A stretch of 35,438 bases of DNA from Billgrantia bachuensis (GTDB taxonomy: Bacteria; Pseudomonadota; Gammaproteobacteria; Pseudomonadales; Halomonadaceae): assembly GCF_011742165.1 (NCBI RefSeq), contig NZ_JAAQTO010000055.1, forward strand, positions 1 through 35,438, read 5' to 3'. The number at the start of each line of letters is the position of its first letter. The stretch's first letter is position 1. Positions 17,864 to 26,026 of this stretch are shown piece by piece. The position numbers and the translations under genes were made by a program. The notes beneath the pieces were generated by a model. That model saw only the letters and a list, made by a program, of their open reading frames with translations. It did no database searches and was not told the origin of the DNA.

Positions 17864-18994
17864 TCACTGCCAGGCGACGATGCGCGGATTCGTCGGTACG
17901 AAAGTATCCGGGTTGGTTACGTTATCAAGGCTGATGAAGTCGATACCGCCATTGCTGCGGATGTAGGTGCCTGCCACGATCGCGCCGTACAGGCTCGAAT
18001 TGCCGTTCTGGCGAACGTATCCGCCGGCCCAGAACACGCCATAATTATCAGTATTGCCGTTGAATTCGATATCTTGGCCAGCGATGACGAAAAGGCCGAT
18101 GTCGCTCTCGTTGCCACCGCTTGAGGTAGCCCCGTTCATGGTGACGTTACCTGTCGCCACCAGTGTCACACGGTTGCTATCCACGGAACCGCCCTGGACA
18201 TCCAGATCACCGTCGCAAAAAACGGTATCACCATCGTTCAGCGTGTCCATGGCGATACTACAAGTGTTGATGACGCCTTCCCTGGTCTCATACTCGTCAA
18301 AGACGTTGGCGTCATAGCTCTTATAGCAATGAGGTTCAGGATTTTCATCGCAAGCGCTTATGTCCTCGCCTGCCGGTCTGGCCCCTGGCAAGGGCACCTC
18401 GACCATTTGATCTGTCCCGTCTGTCACGGTCGCTTCCGAACCGTCTCGCAAAGAAATGTCGACAGTGCCGTTGGAGTGGACATTACCCATAACGGTGGAC
18501 TGGCCCGTGACCAAGATATAATCCGCGCTGAGTAGCCCATTGGTAAAAGCGGGGTTCGGTCCCGGTGTGAATTCGACGCGAGCGAAGACCGGCTGGCTCA
18601 CTGCCGCCAGATTTCCTGCGCTGACCACGGCCCCCATGCCAGCAATGAAGTAATCGCTGCCATCCTGGAGCAGATAGTAATGGCAGGCAATATTGCCGCT
18701 GCAGGCGTTGGCGGAAATATCCCCCAATGCGGTGAATTGTGTCCAGCTGTAGGTTTCCACTTCGGCGAGGGTCCGCGTGGCATCGAAGTCGCTGACGCTC
18801 ACTCCGCTGCCGTTCTCGCCCCAGCCTGCCGATATGGCTTTTTCCGCGCCCATCTGGGCTTCGGTTGCCGCCTTGTAGTTGCCCGCCAGGCGCTCGTCGA
18901 TCTGTGACGACTGCATTCCGGAAAGCCCCAGCATCAAGGAGCCGGCCAGCATCGAGAGCACGACAACCAGTGCAGCACCGCGTTCTTGTTTCAT
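17864..18994 (-). CDS. pilX: PilX-like minor pilin with C-terminal beta-solenoid (first copy)
   Basis: This 376-residue protein has the PilX N-terminal signature KQERGAALVVVLSMLAGSLM and SSQIDERLAGNYKAATEAQM. PilX-type minor pilins sit in the pilus tip or priming complex with PilV, PilW and PilE. The mature domain is much larger than in Pseudomonas PilX (about 190 residues). It ends in N-G rungs (GNVTMNG, GQDIEFNG, GGYVRQNG, GTYIRSNG), predicted by pattern to form a beta-solenoid. Three cysteine pairs match those of the downstream paralog. The ATG at 18994 has TAGGAGCG upstream. It lies 28 bp after pilW in the same operon. The extra domain may act as a tip adhesin; this is inference. Confidence 0.82.
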   Translation of the reverse strand: MKQERGAALVVVLSMLAGSLMLGLSGMQSSQIDERLAGNYKAATEAQMGAEKAISAGWGENGSGVSVSDFDATRTLAEVETYSWTQFTALGDISANACSGNIACHYYLLQDGSDYFIAGMGAVVSAGNLAAVSQPVFARVEFTPGPNPAFTNGLLSADYILVTGQSTVMGNVHSNGTVDISLRDGSEATVTDGTDQMVEVPLPGARPAGEDISACDENPEPHCYKSYDANVFDEYETREGVINTCSIAMDTLNDGDTVFCDGDLDVQGGSVDSNRVTLVATGNVTMNGATSSGGNESDIGLFVIAGQDIEFNGNTDNYGVFWAGGYVRQNGNSSLYGAIVAGTYIRSNGGIDFISLDNVTNPDTFVPTNPRIVAWQ

Positions 18995-19022
18995 GTGCGC
19001 TCCTACCTCTCGAGAGGTCAGG

Positions 19023-19652
19023 CTAGTCTATCGCCTCGTTTCGGTTGACGGCACGAAACACGAAGTCGTCCGTCTCGGTAGCGTCCTCCCGGCTTTTCAT
19101 CAGTTGGAATTGCAAAACCCAGACCCCGTTGGCCTCGTCGGTCTCGACTGCATCACGGCCGAATCCACCGTCGGCAAAACCGGTAACGAGCGGCTCGAAA
19201 TCGGAGCCGGAAGGGTCGGTACCGCATCTCTGCCCCATGTTAAGCGACCAGCCTTCGCTGGCACTGACAGCGGCGCTACTCAGGCGGTAGATTCGCACCA
19301 CCATGTCGCCGTCACTGCAATCGCCTGTATCTCCGTTGTTCGAAATCTCGATTCTCAGCTCTCCGGCTGCGTCATCAAAGCTTATTTCAGGGCCTGAAAC
19401 AGAATCGACATTGGCCCGCCGAATGTCGCGTATCAGTGTCTCCGTGGCAAAGGTCAAGGCCGCCTGCTTGTTGCCCAGCAGCTCGGTCTGACGAAAGGTC
19501 TGGAACCCCATGAGAAATAGCTGACCGGCGCCGAGGATGATGATCAGGCCGATTACCAGTGCCACCATCAGCTCGATCAGGGTGAAGCCTGACTGCAAAC
19601 GGGGGGCGTGATTGCGGAAGCCTGAAATGATCATGGTACGCGCGCCTCTCAT
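19023..19652 (-). CDS. pilW: Type IV pilus minor pilin PilW
   Basis: This 209-residue prepilin has a class III signal: a basic leader ending LQSG, then FTLIELMVALVIGLIIILGA, with cleavage expected between Gly22 and Phe23 and Glu at mature position 5. The following ETLIRDIRRAN segment and the large globular domain fit PilW, a minor pilin required for pilus assembly together with PilV and PilX. The start ATG at 19652 overlaps the pilV stop as ATGA, indicating translational coupling. The order pilE-fimT-pilV-pilW-pilX supports the name. Confidence 0.87.
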   Translation of the reverse strand: MRGARTMIISGFRNHAPRLQSGFTLIELMVALVIGLIIILGAGQLFLMGFQTFRQTELLGNKQAALTFATETLIRDIRRANVDSVSGPEISFDDAAGELRIEISNNGDTGDCSDGDMVVRIYRLSSAAVSASEGWSLNMGQRCGTDPSGSDFEPLVTGFADGGFGRDAVETDEANGVWVLQFQLMKSREDATETDDFVFRAVNRNEAID

Positions 19653-20056
19653 GGGTCCAGGTCGGGCAGCCGGAACTCGTAAACGAACCCCACCCCGGTT
19701 TCACCCGTGCCATAGCGATCCTCTTGCCAGAGTACGGTCACGGTATAGTCACAATCCGTACCGCCAATATCGCTTCCCGCATCGAAAAGAAGGGTGCCGA
19801 ACCAGTTCCCCAGCCAGCCATTCTCGACCGTATTCGCAGCCGGGCACGCTTTGCTGGCATCCCCTGAAAGCGCGGCCCACGCCCTCTCCTGCGCATCGAT
19901 CGCCGCCAGGCTCACTACCGCACGCTGATAGCCCATATGGGCACTCTGTAGAGCCCTGAGCTGCATGGCCGCCACACCGAGCAGGCCAATGGAAAGGACC
20001 AGCACGGCGATCAGCGCTTCGATTAGCGTAAAACCTGACTGAGCGTGGCGTCTCAT
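19649..20056 (-). CDS. pilV: Type IV pilus modification/minor pilin PilV
   Basis: The 135-residue protein starts at the ATG at 20056, which has GAGGAGCG just upstream; the longer TTG start at 20068 overlaps fimT and lacks a ribosome site. It has a short leader MRRHAQSG, then FTLIEALIAVLVLSIGLLGV, and the AAMQLRALQSAHMGYQRAVV stretch typical of PilV. Cleavage is expected after Gly8. Its end overlaps the start of pilW by four bases. PilV is a minor pilin of the assembly-priming complex. Confidence 0.87.
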   Translation of the reverse strand: MRRHAQSGFTLIEALIAVLVLSIGLLGVAAMQLRALQSAHMGYQRAVVSLAAIDAQERAWAALSGDASKACPAANTVENGWLGNWFGTLLFDAGSDIGGTDCDYTVTVLWQEDRYGTGETGVGFVYEFRLPDLDP

Positions 20057-20064
20057 TTCGCTCC

Positions 20065-20499
20065 TCAACTCGTCGGCTTGCCGATACGGCCGGTGGTGCT
20101 CACGCGCAGGTCGAAGTCTCCGGCATCACTATGATCGACCGTGATGTCACAGCTTGACGTACAATTCGCGCGCCGCCCCAGCGCGTTGAAGGTGATATTG
20201 GTACTGGTGATGCTGACCTGGCCACCGCGCGCAGAGCGAATCGCAATGTCGTTATTGTCGGCCGTGGTGATCCTGTATTCCCAGGGGCTGGCTTGTGTCA
20301 CCCGGAACGTCACGTTCTCACGCCGCTTGATGGCCTCGCTGCGGGCCTGGTTCAAGCCGGAAAGCACCACGTTGTAGTCAGCCGCCAGCTGGTTTCTGGC
20401 CAACATGCCTTGAAAGCCCGGCACGGCAATGGTGGCAACGATCGTCATCACGGCGATCGTGACCAGCAGCTCGACCAGGGTGAAACCGGCGCTTTTCAT
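20065..20499 (-). CDS. fimT: GspH/FimT-family minor pseudopilin
   Basis: This 144-residue prepilin has a very short leader MKSAG, then FTLVELLVTIAVMTIVATIA, and a GspH/FimT-type domain (VVLSGLNQARSEAIKRRENV at about residues 44-63). Such proteins initiate assembly of type IV pili. It could also be named FimU; the two are hard to tell apart by eye. The ribosome site before the ATG at 20499 is weak. Two cysteines (CTSSC) may form a small disulfide loop. Confidence 0.82.
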   Translation of the reverse strand: MKSAGFTLVELLVTIAVMTIVATIAVPGFQGMLARNQLAADYNVVLSGLNQARSEAIKRRENVTFRVTQASPWEYRITTADNNDIAIRSARGGQVSITSTNITFNALGRRANCTSSCDITVDHSDAGDFDLRVSTTGRIGKPTS

Positions 20500-20506
20500 C
20501 GGTACG

Positions 20507-20920
20507 TTACCAGCAGGCCGCAGGGCTTCTTACACCTTGATGATTCAAGGTCATGTTCCCGGAACATCCATCGGGGCCGCGGCCGCTATTGAGCGAAGCC
20601 GTCAGTGTGTATGTGGCAGCCGCACTCGTCAGTGAAATGGAGTAATTGCCATCGGGAGAGGACGAAATGGTACTGCACCCCGCGTAGGAGTTGTTGACCG
20701 TATAACAGCGCTCGAGCTGACCGGCCGCCTCCATGAGCCCGGCATGAGCATCGGTGCGCGTCGCTCGCTCCACATAGCCGCGGTAGCTCGGAATGGCAAT
20801 AGACGCCAGAATTGCGATGACGGCTACGGCGATCATCAGCTCGATCAGCGTGAAACCGCGAGCGCGCCGGGGCGTACCATACCGGGGCCACCGGTGAGCC
20901 AGGCGGGCGTAGGTCGTCAC
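20507..20920 (-). CDS. pilE: Type IV minor pilin PilE
   Basis: The 137-residue prepilin begins at a GTG at 20920 with GAGGAG six bases upstream; frames from further upstream run into the ispH terminator region. The leader is long (22 residues, ending RRARG) and is followed by FTLIELMIAVAVIAILASIA with Glu5 of the mature protein. The mature domain has the YTVNNSYAGC and CSGNMTLNHQG segments common to PilE-type minor pilins, with three or four cysteines. It is the first gene of the leftward minor pilin operon. No convincing promoter was found in 20921-20996, only AT-rich sequence with CATAAT on the minus strand. Confidence 0.85.
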   Translation of the reverse strand: MTTYARLAHRWPRYGTPRRARGFTLIELMIAVAVIAILASIAIPSYRGYVERATRTDAHAGLMEAAGQLERCYTVNNSYAGCSTISSSPDGNYSISLTSAAATYTLTASLNSGRGPDGCSGNMTLNHQGVRSPAACW

Positions 20921-20996
20921 TCGGCGCTCCTCTGCTGACTGGTTACAATTTGTTTCATTATGTATCATGACAACCAACCCTGCTAGATACGTCATG

Positions 20997-21027
20997 AAAA
21001 AAGCCGGGCAGGCCCGGCTTGTATTTT
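20997..21027 (-). terminator. Intrinsic terminator after ispH
   Basis: AAGCCGGG-CAGG-CCCGGCTT (21001-21020) forms an 8-bp stem. On the minus strand it is followed by a run of six T, ending the ribF-to-ispH transcript before the pilin operon. On the plus strand it is followed by GTATTTT. Confidence 0.85.
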
Positions 21028-21082
21028 CGCATAGTATGAGAAGACTCATACCTTCAGGTCGTGTCGTTCTTCACACCTTTTC

Positions 21083-22060
21083 TCAGGATAGCGAATCGCT
21101 GGTGATTACGCGTTCACGCAGCTCGCGGGGCATGGAAAAAGTAATGGTCTCCTCGCGGCCGGCGAGCTCCTCCGGCGCCTGAGCACCCAGACCCTGCAAC
21201 CGCTCGATCACACCCTTGACCAGCACCTCCGGCGCGCTCGCCCCGGCGGTGATACCGACGGCAGTCACATCCTTGAGCCAGGCCGGCTCGATCTGGTTGG
21301 CGTCGTCGATCAAGTAGGCTGGCGTACCGACCCGCTCGGCCAGCTCGCGCAGGCGGTTGGAGTTGGAGCTGTTGGGGCTGCCCACTACCAGCAGCAGGTC
21401 GCAGCCGGCTGCCAGTTCGCGTACTGCATCCTGGCGGTTCTGGGTGGCGTAGCAGATATCGTCCTTGCGCGGTCCTTCGATCTGGGGAAACTTTTCACGC
21501 AGGGCGTCGATCACTCGGGCGGTGTCATCCATGGAGAGGGTGGTCTGGGTGACGAAGGCAAGCCGGGTCGGGTCGTTCACCTCGAGACGCGCGACGTCGG
21601 CTTCGTCCTCGACCAGATAGATGGCGCCACCGAGGGACTCGTCATAACGTCCCATGGTGCCCTCCACCTCGGGATGGCCGGCATGGCCGATGAGAATGCA
21701 CTCCTGCCCGCGCCTGGCGTAGCGCAGCACTTCCAGATGCACCTTGGTGACCAGCGGGCAGGTGGCATCGAATACCTTGAGACCGCGCCGCTCGGCGTCC
21801 TCCTGGACAGCGCGAGAAACACCATGGGCGGAGAAGATCACGATGACGTCATCGGGCACCTCGTCGAGTTCCTCAACGAAGATTGCGCCACGTTCACGCA
21901 AGGTATCGACCACGAAGCGGTTGTGAACGACCTCGTGGCGCACGTAGATGGGCGGACCGAAGACATCCAACGCACGGTTGACGATCTCGATGGCGCGATC
22001 GACGCCTGCACAAAAACCGCGGGGGTTGGCCAGCCTGATTCGCACGGAGTTAGCTTGCAT
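21083..22060 (-). CDS. ispH: 4-hydroxy-3-methylbut-2-enyl diphosphate reductase
   Basis: This 325-residue protein is the last enzyme of the MEP isoprenoid pathway, making IPP and DMAPP with a [4Fe-4S] cluster. Cluster cysteines are in ANPRGFCAGVDRAI, DATCPLVTKVH and the C-terminal KDDICYATQNRQ segment. Conserved HEVVHNRFVV, FSAHGVS and VGSPNSSNSNRL motifs bind the substrate diphosphate. The ATG at 22060 (MQANSVRIRLANPRG) fits the family N-terminus; the in-frame ATG at 22087 would add nine residues. It is the last gene of the ribF-ileS-lspA-fkpB-ispH run. Confidence 0.96.
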   Translation of the reverse strand: MQANSVRIRLANPRGFCAGVDRAIEIVNRALDVFGPPIYVRHEVVHNRFVVDTLRERGAIFVEELDEVPDDVIVIFSAHGVSRAVQEDAERRGLKVFDATCPLVTKVHLEVLRYARRGQECILIGHAGHPEVEGTMGRYDESLGGAIYLVEDEADVARLEVNDPTRLAFVTQTTLSMDDTARVIDALREKFPQIEGPRKDDICYATQNRQDAVRELAAGCDLLLVVGSPNSSNSNRLRELAERVGTPAYLIDDANQIEPAWLKDVTAVGITAGASAPEVLVKGVIERLQGLGAQAPEELAGREETITFSMPRELRERVITSDSLS

Positions 22061-22152
22061 GGTTACGTCGCCTTGATGCCTGGGCATCTGATGATGGTAT
22101 TTCAGTCGACCTGCCCCGACGCCCTCCGACAGAAGGAGCTTGAGCTAACCGC

Positions 22153-22599
22153 TCAGTGCGTCTGCGCGGGCCTCACGTCCAACACCTCGACTTCGAAGGT
22201 CAGGGTACGCCCCGCAAGCGGATGGTTGAAGTCCACTTCCACATTGCGCTCGTCGACATCGGTAATCACCCCTGGCAACTCGCCGCCGGCGGGGTCGGCA
22301 AACGACATCACCGTGCCCACTTCGGGTTCGATCTCGTCGAAGTCGTCGCGGCTGAGCCTCTGCACGTTCTGCGGGTTGTGCTGGCCGAAGCCGTGCTCCG
22401 GTGTGATCTCGAAACTGCCGCTCTCGCCGCCTGCCATGCCCTTCAGGGGGTATTCGAAACCCGGCGGCAAATTGCCATCGCCCAGTTGGAAGGTGGCCGG
22501 CTGTTTCTCGCGCGTGGAGTCGACCACGGTGCCGTCCTCCAGCTTGAGGGTGAAGTGCAGCGTCACTTCCATGCCCTCGTCGATGCGTAATTCGCTCAT
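22153..22599 (-). CDS. fkpB: FKBP-type peptidyl-prolyl isomerase (SlpA/FkpB)
   Basis: This 148-residue protein has the FKBP core MEVTLHFTLKLEDGTVVDST and an inserted-flap segment GFGQHNPQNVQRLSRDDF, as in SlyD-like FKBPs. It lacks the His-rich metal tail of SlyD. It should catalyse prolyl cis-trans isomerisation in the cytoplasm. The position between lspA and ispH is the conserved site of fkpB in gammaproteobacteria. The 92-bp gap to ispH shows no obvious terminator. Confidence 0.92.
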   Translation of the reverse strand: MSELRIDEGMEVTLHFTLKLEDGTVVDSTREKQPATFQLGDGNLPPGFEYPLKGMAGGESGSFEITPEHGFGQHNPQNVQRLSRDDFDEIEPEVGTVMSFADPAGGELPGVITDVDERNVEVDFNHPLAGRTLTFEVEVLDVRPAQTH

Positions 22600-22661
22600 C
22601 GTTGCTCTCGCTTGATCGTACGCTTGAAAGATCGGGTCCTGCCAGCAGCATAGCAGGCGGG

Positions 22662-23189
22662 TCAGCCACGCCGCCGCGCCTGCTTGCGGCCTTCGAAGAG
22701 GGATTCCCAGATCAGGCCGACGGCGCCCAGCGTGATGCCGATATCGGCCACGTTGAAGGCCGGGTAGTACCAGCCGGCGACATGAAACGAGAGGAAGTCG
22801 ACCACGTAGCCGTGCATCAAGCGGTCGTAGAGATTGCCCAGGGCACCTCCGATGACCAGCGCCAGCGAAGCACCGAGGAACCGCTCGTCAGCCTTCAACC
22901 GGCTCATCCAGATCGTCAGGCCGATGCAGGCGCCGATGCCGACCAGAGCGAAGAACCAGCGCTGCCAGCCGGGATGACCGGCGAGAAAGCTGAACGCCGC
23001 GCCGGTGTTGTGCAACAGGGTGAGATTGAAGAACGGCAGCACCTCCACCGGCTGACCGTAGCTCAGCAGGCTGGACATCAGCGCCTTGGTGGCCAGGTCC
23101 AGTGCCACTACGGCGACGGCCAGCCACAACCAGCGCAGCGGCTTGCTCATCGGCGGCACCGCAGCGCCGCCCTGCTCCCTGTCACGCAT
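22662..23189 (-). CDS. lspA: Lipoprotein signal peptidase II
   Basis: This inner-membrane aspartyl protease removes signal peptides from acylated prolipoproteins. It has four hydrophobic segments and the catalytic pair Asp131 (GYVVDFLSF) and Asp149 (FNVADIGI), with the HNTGAAFSF and GGALGNLYDRL motifs. With the ATG at 23189 it has 175 residues and overlaps the ileS stop as ATGCGTGA, which suggests coupled translation. An internal ATG at 23150 (MSKPLRWLWL) would give 162 residues, nearer the usual length of about 165; the choice is not settled. Confidence 0.95.
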   Translation of the reverse strand: MRDREQGGAAVPPMSKPLRWLWLAVAVVALDLATKALMSSLLSYGQPVEVLPFFNLTLLHNTGAAFSFLAGHPGWQRWFFALVGIGACIGLTIWMSRLKADERFLGASLALVIGGALGNLYDRLMHGYVVDFLSFHVAGWYYPAFNVADIGITLGAVGLIWESLFEGRKQARRRG

Positions 23190-26016
23190 AGTGGCGAGTC
23201 TCACCGGCCCCCTCCGGCAGGTTGCTGATACAACGACCGCACAGGTCAGGATGCTCGGCGTGGCTGCCGACATCCTCGCGGTGATGCCAGCAGCGCTCGC
23301 ACTTGTGATGCGGGCTCTCCGACACCGCGACCTTCAGGCCTTCGAGTTCGGTGGCCTCGGCGTTCTGGCCCTCAGTCAGCGGTGCCAGCCGCACCTCGCT
23401 GGTGAGCATCACGAAGCGCAGCTCCTCGCCCAGCTTGGCCAAGGTGGCATTGAGCCTGGCGTCGACATAGAGAGTCACTTCCGCAGCCAGGCTACCCTTG
23501 ATGGTCTTGGCGTTACGTGCGTCCTCCAGGCACTTGTTGACCGCCTGCTTGACCTCGAGCACCTGCTCCCAGAAGTCGCGGCCCATCTCGGCATCCGGCG
23601 CCAGGGTGGCGAGCCCCTCGTAGTAGCTCTCGAGCAGCACGCTCTCGCGGCGCTGGCCGGGGATGTGCTCGTAGATCTCCTCGGCGGTGAAGCTGAGGAT
23701 CGGCGCCACCCAGCGCGAGAGCGCTTCGACCACGTGATAAAGCGCGGTCTGACAGCTACGCCGGGCCAGGGAGTCGGCCTGGGTGGTGTACTGGCGATCC
23801 TTGATCACATCGAGGTAGAAACCGCCGAGCTCACGCGAGCAGAAGGTATGCACCTGCTGATAGACATCGAGGAAGCGGTACTCCTCATAGGCCTTCTCGA
23901 TGCGCGCCTGGAGCTGGGCGGCGCGATCCACCACCCACTGGTCCAGCGCCAGCATGTCGGCGAAAGCGACGCTGTCGCGGGCCGGGTCGAAGCCGTTGAG
24001 ATTGGAGAGCAAGAAGCGCGCGGTGTTGCGGATACGGCGGTAGACGTCGGCGGTACGCTTGAGGATCTCGTCGGAAACCGCCATCTCGCCGGAATAGTCG
24101 GTGGAGGAGACCCAAAGGCGCAGGATATCGGCACCGAGTTTGTCCATCACCTCTTGCGGCGCCACCACGTTGCCCAGCGACTTGGACTGCTTGCGTCCTT
24201 GAGCGTCAACGGTGAACCCGTGCGTCAACAGTTGCCGATACGGCGGATGCCCATCGATTGCCGAACCCGTCAGCAGCGACGAGTGGAACCAACCGCGGTG
24301 CTGGTCGGACCCCTCCAGATACAGGTCGGCGCGCGGACCCGCCTCGTGGCCGTGCGGATGCGAGCCGCGCAGCACGTGGCGGTGGGTCGTGCCGGAATCG
24401 AACCACACGTCGAGAGTATCGGTGACCTTTTCGTAATCCGCCGCCTCGTCGCCCAGCAACTCGGCCGGGTCGAGACGGAACCAGGCGTCGATGCCCTCGT
24501 GCTCGACGCGCTTGGCGGCTTCCTCCATCAGCTCGACGGTGCGCGGATGCAGCTCGCCCGTGGCCTTGTGCAGGAAGAAGGGAATCGGCACGCCCCAGTT
24601 GCGCTGGCGCGAGATGCACCAGTCGGGGCGATTGGCGATCATGCTGTGTAGGCGCGCCTTGCCCCATGACGGGGTGAAGTGGGTGGCCTCGATGCCCTCG
24701 AGCGCCCGCTCGCGCAGGGTGCGGCCGTCGTGGCCCTTCAGGTCCATGCCCACGAACCACTGCGCTGTGGCGCGGTAGATCACCGGCGTCTTGTGGCGCC
24801 AGCAGTGCATGTAGCTGTGGGTAATGACCTTGTGCGCCAGCAGGGCGCCAACCTCGCGCAGCTTGTCGACGATTTGCGGATTGGCCTTCCAGATCATCTG
24901 GCCGCCGAAGAACGGCAGGTCCGCGGCGTAGACACCGTTGCCCTGCACCGGGCTCTTGATCTCCTCGAATGACATGCCGTGGGCGCGACAAGTGACGAAG
25001 TCGTCGACGCCGTAGGCCGGGGCCGAGTGGACGATACCGGTACTCCCCACCTCGGATTCGACGTAATCGGCAAGATAGATCGGCGAGAGGCGATCATAGA
25101 AGGGGTGGCGGAACTCGACCAGATCGAGCGCCTCGCCCTTGGCGGTGGCGATGACCTCACCGTTGAGCTCGTAGCGCTCCAGGCAGCTCTCGACCAGCTC
25201 CTCCGCCAGCACCAGCAAGCGTTCGCCGGTATCGACCAGGGCATAGGTGAATTCGGGGTGCACGTTGAGCGCCTGGTTGGCCGGAACGGTCCAGGGCGTG
25301 GTGGTCCAGATTACGATGGCAGCGGGCTTGGGCAGCTCGGACAGGCCGAAGGCCGCGGCCAGCTTCGCCTCGTCGGCGGCCGGGAAGGCCACGTCGATGG
25401 CATCGGATTTCTTGTCCTGGTACTCCACCTCGGCCTCGGCCAGCGCAGAGCCGCAGTCGAAGCACCAATTGACCGGCTTGAGCCCCTTGAACACGTAGCC
25501 CGCGGCGACCATGTCGGCCAGCGCGCGGATCTCGCCGGCCTCGTTGACGTAGTCCATCGAGCGATAAGGGTTGTCCCAGTCGCCGATCACGCCCAGGCGC
25601 ACGAAGTCGGCGAGCTGGGTCTCGATCTGGGCAGCGGCGTACTCGCGGCACAGTCCACGGGCCTGCTCGGGCTCGAGGTGCTTGCCGTGAGTGGTCTCCA
25701 CCTTGTGTTCGATGGGCAAGCCATGGCAGTCCCAGCCGGGCACGTAGGGAGCGTCGAAGCCGGCCAGGTTCTTCGACTTGACGATGATGTCCTTGAGGAT
25801 CTTGTTGAGGGCGTGGCCGATGTGGATGCTGCCGTTGGCATAGGGAGGGCCGTCGTGAAGCACGAACACCTCGCGACCGCGGCGCTCTTCACGCAGGCGC
25901 TGATAGAGCTTCATGTCCTGCCATTGCGACACCCTGCCAGGCTCGCGCTTGGGCAGGTTGCCACGCATGGGAAAATCGGTTTCGGGCAGGTTGAGGGTGT
26001 GCTTGTAGTCGCTCAT
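23182..26016 (-). CDS. ileS: Isoleucyl-tRNA synthetase
   Basis: The 944-residue class Ia synthetase charges tRNA-Ile. HIGH lies at residues 65-68 (NGSIHIGHALNK). The editing domain lies in the middle, and the KMSKS loop is written KQSKS at about residue 607 (GRKQSKSLGN). The C-terminal zinc site is CERCWHHR...CGRC (about residues 905-930). The ATG at 26016 (MSDYKHTLNLPETDFPMRG) matches the family start; the longer frame to 26148 overlaps ribF. It lies ten bases after the ribF stop. The Met-to-Gln change in KMSKS is conservative for function but can be noted. Confidence 0.97.
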   Translation of the reverse strand: MSDYKHTLNLPETDFPMRGNLPKREPGRVSQWQDMKLYQRLREERRGREVFVLHDGPPYANGSIHIGHALNKILKDIIVKSKNLAGFDAPYVPGWDCHGLPIEHKVETTHGKHLEPEQARGLCREYAAAQIETQLADFVRLGVIGDWDNPYRSMDYVNEAGEIRALADMVAAGYVFKGLKPVNWCFDCGSALAEAEVEYQDKKSDAIDVAFPAADEAKLAAAFGLSELPKPAAIVIWTTTPWTVPANQALNVHPEFTYALVDTGERLLVLAEELVESCLERYELNGEVIATAKGEALDLVEFRHPFYDRLSPIYLADYVESEVGSTGIVHSAPAYGVDDFVTCRAHGMSFEEIKSPVQGNGVYAADLPFFGGQMIWKANPQIVDKLREVGALLAHKVITHSYMHCWRHKTPVIYRATAQWFVGMDLKGHDGRTLRERALEGIEATHFTPSWGKARLHSMIANRPDWCISRQRNWGVPIPFFLHKATGELHPRTVELMEEAAKRVEHEGIDAWFRLDPAELLGDEAADYEKVTDTLDVWFDSGTTHRHVLRGSHPHGHEAGPRADLYLEGSDQHRGWFHSSLLTGSAIDGHPPYRQLLTHGFTVDAQGRKQSKSLGNVVAPQEVMDKLGADILRLWVSSTDYSGEMAVSDEILKRTADVYRRIRNTARFLLSNLNGFDPARDSVAFADMLALDQWVVDRAAQLQARIEKAYEEYRFLDVYQQVHTFCSRELGGFYLDVIKDRQYTTQADSLARRSCQTALYHVVEALSRWVAPILSFTAEEIYEHIPGQRRESVLLESYYEGLATLAPDAEMGRDFWEQVLEVKQAVNKCLEDARNAKTIKGSLAAEVTLYVDARLNATLAKLGEELRFVMLTSEVRLAPLTEGQNAEATELEGLKVAVSESPHHKCERCWHHREDVGSHAEHPDLCGRCISNLPEGAGETRHYA

Positions 26017-26026
26017 AACCAGGGAG

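Noticed and set aside
20921..20996. Sigma-54 promoter for the minor pilin operon
   Set aside because: No TGGC-N10-GC pattern at the right place; only AT-rich sequence with an isolated CATAAT.
23086..24651. Plus-strand frame of 521 codons
   Set aside because: It is antisense to lspA and ileS, whose motifs are complete, and it has the low-complexity look of a GC-rich shadow frame.
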